From DASQFQ01 sp963802905 (GTDB lineage: Bacteria; Actinomycetota; Thermoleophilia; Solirubrobacterales; Solirubrobacteraceae), in NCBI GenBank assembly GCA_963802905.1, contig CAWDKH010000014.1:186001-250000 (forward strand): a stretch of DNA of 64,000 nucleotides. Direction: 5' to 3'. Numbering within the stretch: the first letter of the stretch is position 1; each line of letters begins with the position of its first letter. Shown here in pieces: positions 61,833 through 64,000 of the stretch. Both the position numbers and the translations under genes were made by a program. Below the pieces are notes generated by a model. The model made no database searches. It was not told where the DNA came from and was given only the letters and a program-made list of their open reading frames with translations.

Positions 61833-62863
61833 CCTCGATCGCCGACGCCCGCGCCCTCTTCGATCCTGAGGGCACCTACCTGAACACCGCCAGCTACGGC
61901 CTCCCGCCGCGGCCGGCGTGGGACGCCCTGCAGTCCGCGCTCGACGAGTGGCGGCACGGGCGCACGAGCTGGGAGGGCTGGAGCGAGGACACCGACCGCG
62001 CCCGCGCGGCGTTCGCGCGGCTGGTCGGGAGCTCGGCCGAGCGCGTCGCGATCGGCGCGACCGTGTCGGGCCTCGTCGGGCTCGTGGCCGCGTCGCTGCC
62101 GGCGGGCACGCGCGTGATCGTGCCGGAGATCGAGTTCACCTCGACGCTCTTCCCCTTCATGGTTCAACCGGGCCTCGAGGTCACGACGGTGCCGCCGGCG
62201 GAGCTGGCCGGCGCGATCGACGCCGGCACCGGCGTGGTCGCCTTCAGCGCGGTGCAGATGTCGACCGGCGAGGTCGCCGACCTCGACGCGATCCTCGCCG
62301 CCGCGGAGACGCACGACGTGCTCACGCTCGTCGACGCGACGCAGGCGGCGGGCTGGCTGCCGCTCGAGGCCGACCGCTTCGACTTCCTCGTCGCGGCCGG
62401 CTACAAGTGGCTGATCTCGCCGCGCGGGACGGCGTGGATGACCGTCGCCCCGGAGCGGCTCGACGCCGTGGTGCCGCAGGCGGCCGGCTGGTTCGCCGGC
62501 GACGACCCATACGAGGCGTACATCGGCCCGCCGCTGCGGCTGGCCGACGACGCGCGGCGGCTCGACACCTCCCCCGCCTGGTTCTCCTACGTCGGCTCCC
62601 TGCCGGCGCTGGAGCTGCTCAACGACGTCGGCATCGAGGCGATCCACGAGCACAACGTCCGCGTGGCGAACCACTTCCGCGCCCGCCTGGGCCTGCCGCC
62701 GAGCAACTCGGCGATCGTGTCGATTCCCTTTGCGGGCGACATCGGCGCGCTTCGCGCGGCAGGACTCCAGGCCGCCATGCCCGGCGGGCGGCTGCGCGTC
62801 GGCTTCCACCTCTACAACGACGAAGAGGACGCCGACCGGGCGGTCGACGTCCTCTCGCGTTGA
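61829..62863 (+). CDS. Class V aminotransferase (cysteine desulfurase-like fold)
   Basis: 344 residues. PLP-dependent: YLNTASYGLPPR near the start, LVDATQAAGW (Asp), and YKWLISPRGTAWM with the Schiff-base Lys. C-terminal VRVGFHLYNDEEDADRAVDVL is complete. No ATG/GTG/TTG lies in frame before the conserved N-terminus; CTG at 61829 overlaps the previous stop in CTGA, mirroring the usual GTGA overlap, so a rare CTG start or a base change is likely. Reaction not predictable. Confidence 0.82.
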   Translation: MTSIADARALFDPEGTYLNTASYGLPPRPAWDALQSALDEWRHGRTSWEGWSEDTDRARAAFARLVGSSAERVAIGATVSGLVGLVAASLPAGTRVIVPEIEFTSTLFPFMVQPGLEVTTVPPAELAGAIDAGTGVVAFSAVQMSTGEVADLDAILAAAETHDVLTLVDATQAAGWLPLEADRFDFLVAAGYKWLISPRGTAWMTVAPERLDAVVPQAAGWFAGDDPYEAYIGPPLRLADDARRLDTSPAWFSYVGSLPALELLNDVGIEAIHEHNVRVANHFRARLGLPPSNSAIVSIPFAGDIGALRAAGLQAAMPGGRLRVGFHLYNDEEDADRAVDVLSR

Positions 62864-62876
62864 GACTTCGGAGCGG

Positions 62877-64000
62877 CTAGGCAGCCGCGGGCGCCACAGC
62901 CGGCTCGTGCTCGATGTGCGGCAGCCAGCCGAGCTTCTTCGGCAGGTACCAGTTGCGGTCGCCGAGCAGCTTCATCGTGGCCGGGAGCAGGATCGCCCGG
63001 ACCAGCGTGGCGTCGATGAGGATCGCCACGGCGAGGCCGATGCCGAGCTGCTTGAACACGATCGAGGAGAGCGTCGCGAAGACGCCGAACACCGCGACCA
63101 TCACGATCGCCGCGCTCGTGACCGTGCTGGCCGTCGAGCGGATGCCGTGCGAGACCGCGTCCTCCGTGGTCATGCCGCGATCGAACGCCTCGCGGACCCG
63201 GCTGAGGATGAACACGTGGTAGTCCATCGACAGGCCGAACAGGATCACGAACAGGAACAGCGGCAGCCACGGCTCGATCGCGCCGGTGCTCTCGAAGCCG
63301 AGCAGCTTCTCGCCGTGGCCGTCCTGGAAGACCAGCACGAGCACGCCGTAGGCGGCGCCGACCGACAGCAGGTTCAGCACGATCGCCTTGACCGGGATGA
63401 CCAGCGAGCGGAACGTGACCAGCAGGAGCATGAACGCGAGGCCGAGGACGAACAGGAACACGATCGGCGCGTTGGCCTTGACCATGTCGTTGTAGTCCTT
63501 GGTCATGGCGGTGTCGCCGCCGACGACGGCCTCGACGCCGCGGACCTTGCCGACCGTCTGGGGCACGAGGTCGTCACGGACCTTGGCGAGGGCGGTCATG
63601 GACGCTCCGTCCGTGCCCTTGCCGGCGACCGGGATCGTGACCTGCGCGACCGTCTTGTCCTTGGAGATCTCGACGTCGCTCGTGTCGACCGCGACCTTGC
63701 TGCCCAGGGCGCGAGCCTGGAGCTGGGAGATCGCCGAGGCGACCTCGGGCTTCGTGACGTCGTCGGCCTTGACGACCACGTTCAGCGCGGCCTTCTCGCC
63801 CGGGAACGCGGCGGTCAGGCGGTCGAACGTCTTGATCACCGGGGTGTCCTTCGGGATCGCGTCGACGCCAGCGCTGGCGGTGTGCATGCCCAGCGCCGGG
63901 ATGGCGAGGGCGACAAGCACGCCGGCGGAGAGGGTCGCGGCGACCTTCGGGTGACGGAGCACGCCGTTGAGCACCACGGTCCACATGCGCGACTCGTCAC
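62877..64000 (-). CDS. MmpL/RND-family transporter, 5' partial
   Basis: The C-terminal half of an MmpL-like protein; the frame is open to the right edge. Visible: a large extracytoplasmic domain (KTFDRLTAAFPGEKAALNVVV), helices LFVLGLAFMLLLVTFRS and LFLFVILFGLSMDYHVFILSRVREAF with the Asp-Tyr proton-relay motif, and two further helices. Such proteins export lipids, siderophores or drugs. It ends convergently with the aminotransferase. Confidence 0.9.
   Translation of the reverse strand, partial: DESRMWTVVLNGVLRHPKVAATLSAGVLVALAIPALGMHTASAGVDAIPKDTPVIKTFDRLTAAFPGEKAALNVVVKADDVTKPEVASAISQLQARALGSKVAVDTSDVEISKDKTVAQVTIPVAGKGTDGASMTALAKVRDDLVPQTVGKVRGVEAVVGGDTAMTKDYNDMVKANAPIVFLFVLGLAFMLLLVTFRSLVIPVKAIVLNLLSVGAAYGVLVLVFQDGHGEKLLGFESTGAIEPWLPLFLFVILFGLSMDYHVFILSRVREAFDRGMTTEDAVSHGIRSTASTVTSAAIVMVAVFGVFATLSSIVFKQLGIGLAVAILIDATLVRAILLPATMKLLGDRNWYLPKKLGWLPHIEHEPAVAPAAA

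Noticed and set aside
1..64000. CRISPR arrays, integrases, transposases, rRNA, prophage
   Set aside because: None found by reading: no regularly spaced short repeats and no recombinase, capsid or RNA motifs.

Overview
The window is a very GC-rich (clearly above 70 %) bacterial chromosome segment packed with genes. Many neighbouring genes overlap by four bases (GTGA/ATGA) and GTG starts are common. The gene content (PknB-type kinase with an extracellular propeller, Tad pilus genes, LemA, an unusual Rho with a long charged N-terminal insert, long secreted Ig-like proteins, c-di-AMP and cobalamin riboswitches) fits a soil-type Actinomycetota. Thermoleophilia/Solirubrobacterales is my best guess; this is inference from gene style, not a database match. 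I see no phage, transposase, integrase, CRISPR array or rRNA. No stretch above about 300 bases lacks a gene; the longest gaps (15637-15885, 26360-26638, 42496-42735, 59242-59499, 60694-60959) each hold a regulatory or structured element described below.

Layout. 1-4818: the end of a ferredoxin/FAD oxidoreductase, a GAF-EAL c-di-GMP phosphodiesterase and a kinase-propeller fusion. 4897-6233: a pair resembling an eCIS-type effector with its immunity protein. 6220-8736: two tandem tiny membrane proteins, a GNAT and a DUF1963 protein. 8749-15636: a minus-strand Tad/Flp pilus operon (response regulator, histidine kinase, CpaB, secreted protein, TadA-TadB, TadC). 15848-18760: a TipA-like MerR regulator with a textbook MerR promoter, then assorted small genes and an epimerase. 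18778-24076: D-Ala-D-Ala dipeptidase, Rho-like protein, FolP and a secreted protein. 24141-32732: GlpD, nitroreductase, an 82-bp RNA-like hairpin, EEP hydrolases, an ion channel and AzlCD. 32719-35486: proton-translocating transhydrogenase PntB/PntAB/PntAA.

35510-43284 is the most interesting region. A cobalamin riboswitch (minus strand) precedes a tightly overlapping operon of three exported DUF4430-type (transcobalamin beta-domain-like) proteins, CbiQ/EcfT, a double ATPase, and an ECF S-component fused to an alpha/alpha-barrel like the other half of intrinsic factor/transcobalamin. A PduO-type cobalamin adenosyltransferase is divergent. Together these look like a bacterial intrinsic-factor-like cobamide capture and uptake machine.

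43299-53568: LemA and partner, GH130-like enzyme, truncated hemoglobin, matrixin, a damaged 2-hydroxyacid dehydrogenase, CpsB-like phosphatase, tRNA-Glu and tRNA-Leu, AlkA-like glycosylase and a cupin. 53578-59241: a LacI-controlled sugar ABC transporter with a GH1 beta-glucosidase; two LacI operators are visible. 59348-64000: second copy of a palindromic repeat, a cytochrome P450, a c-di-AMP riboswitch controlling a peptidoglycan hydrolase, a class V aminotransferase, and the C-terminal part of an MmpL transporter.

Caution: about twenty otherwise intact genes are broken by single-base frame changes, most equivalent to one extra base. I treat these as probable sequence errors and give joined coordinates.
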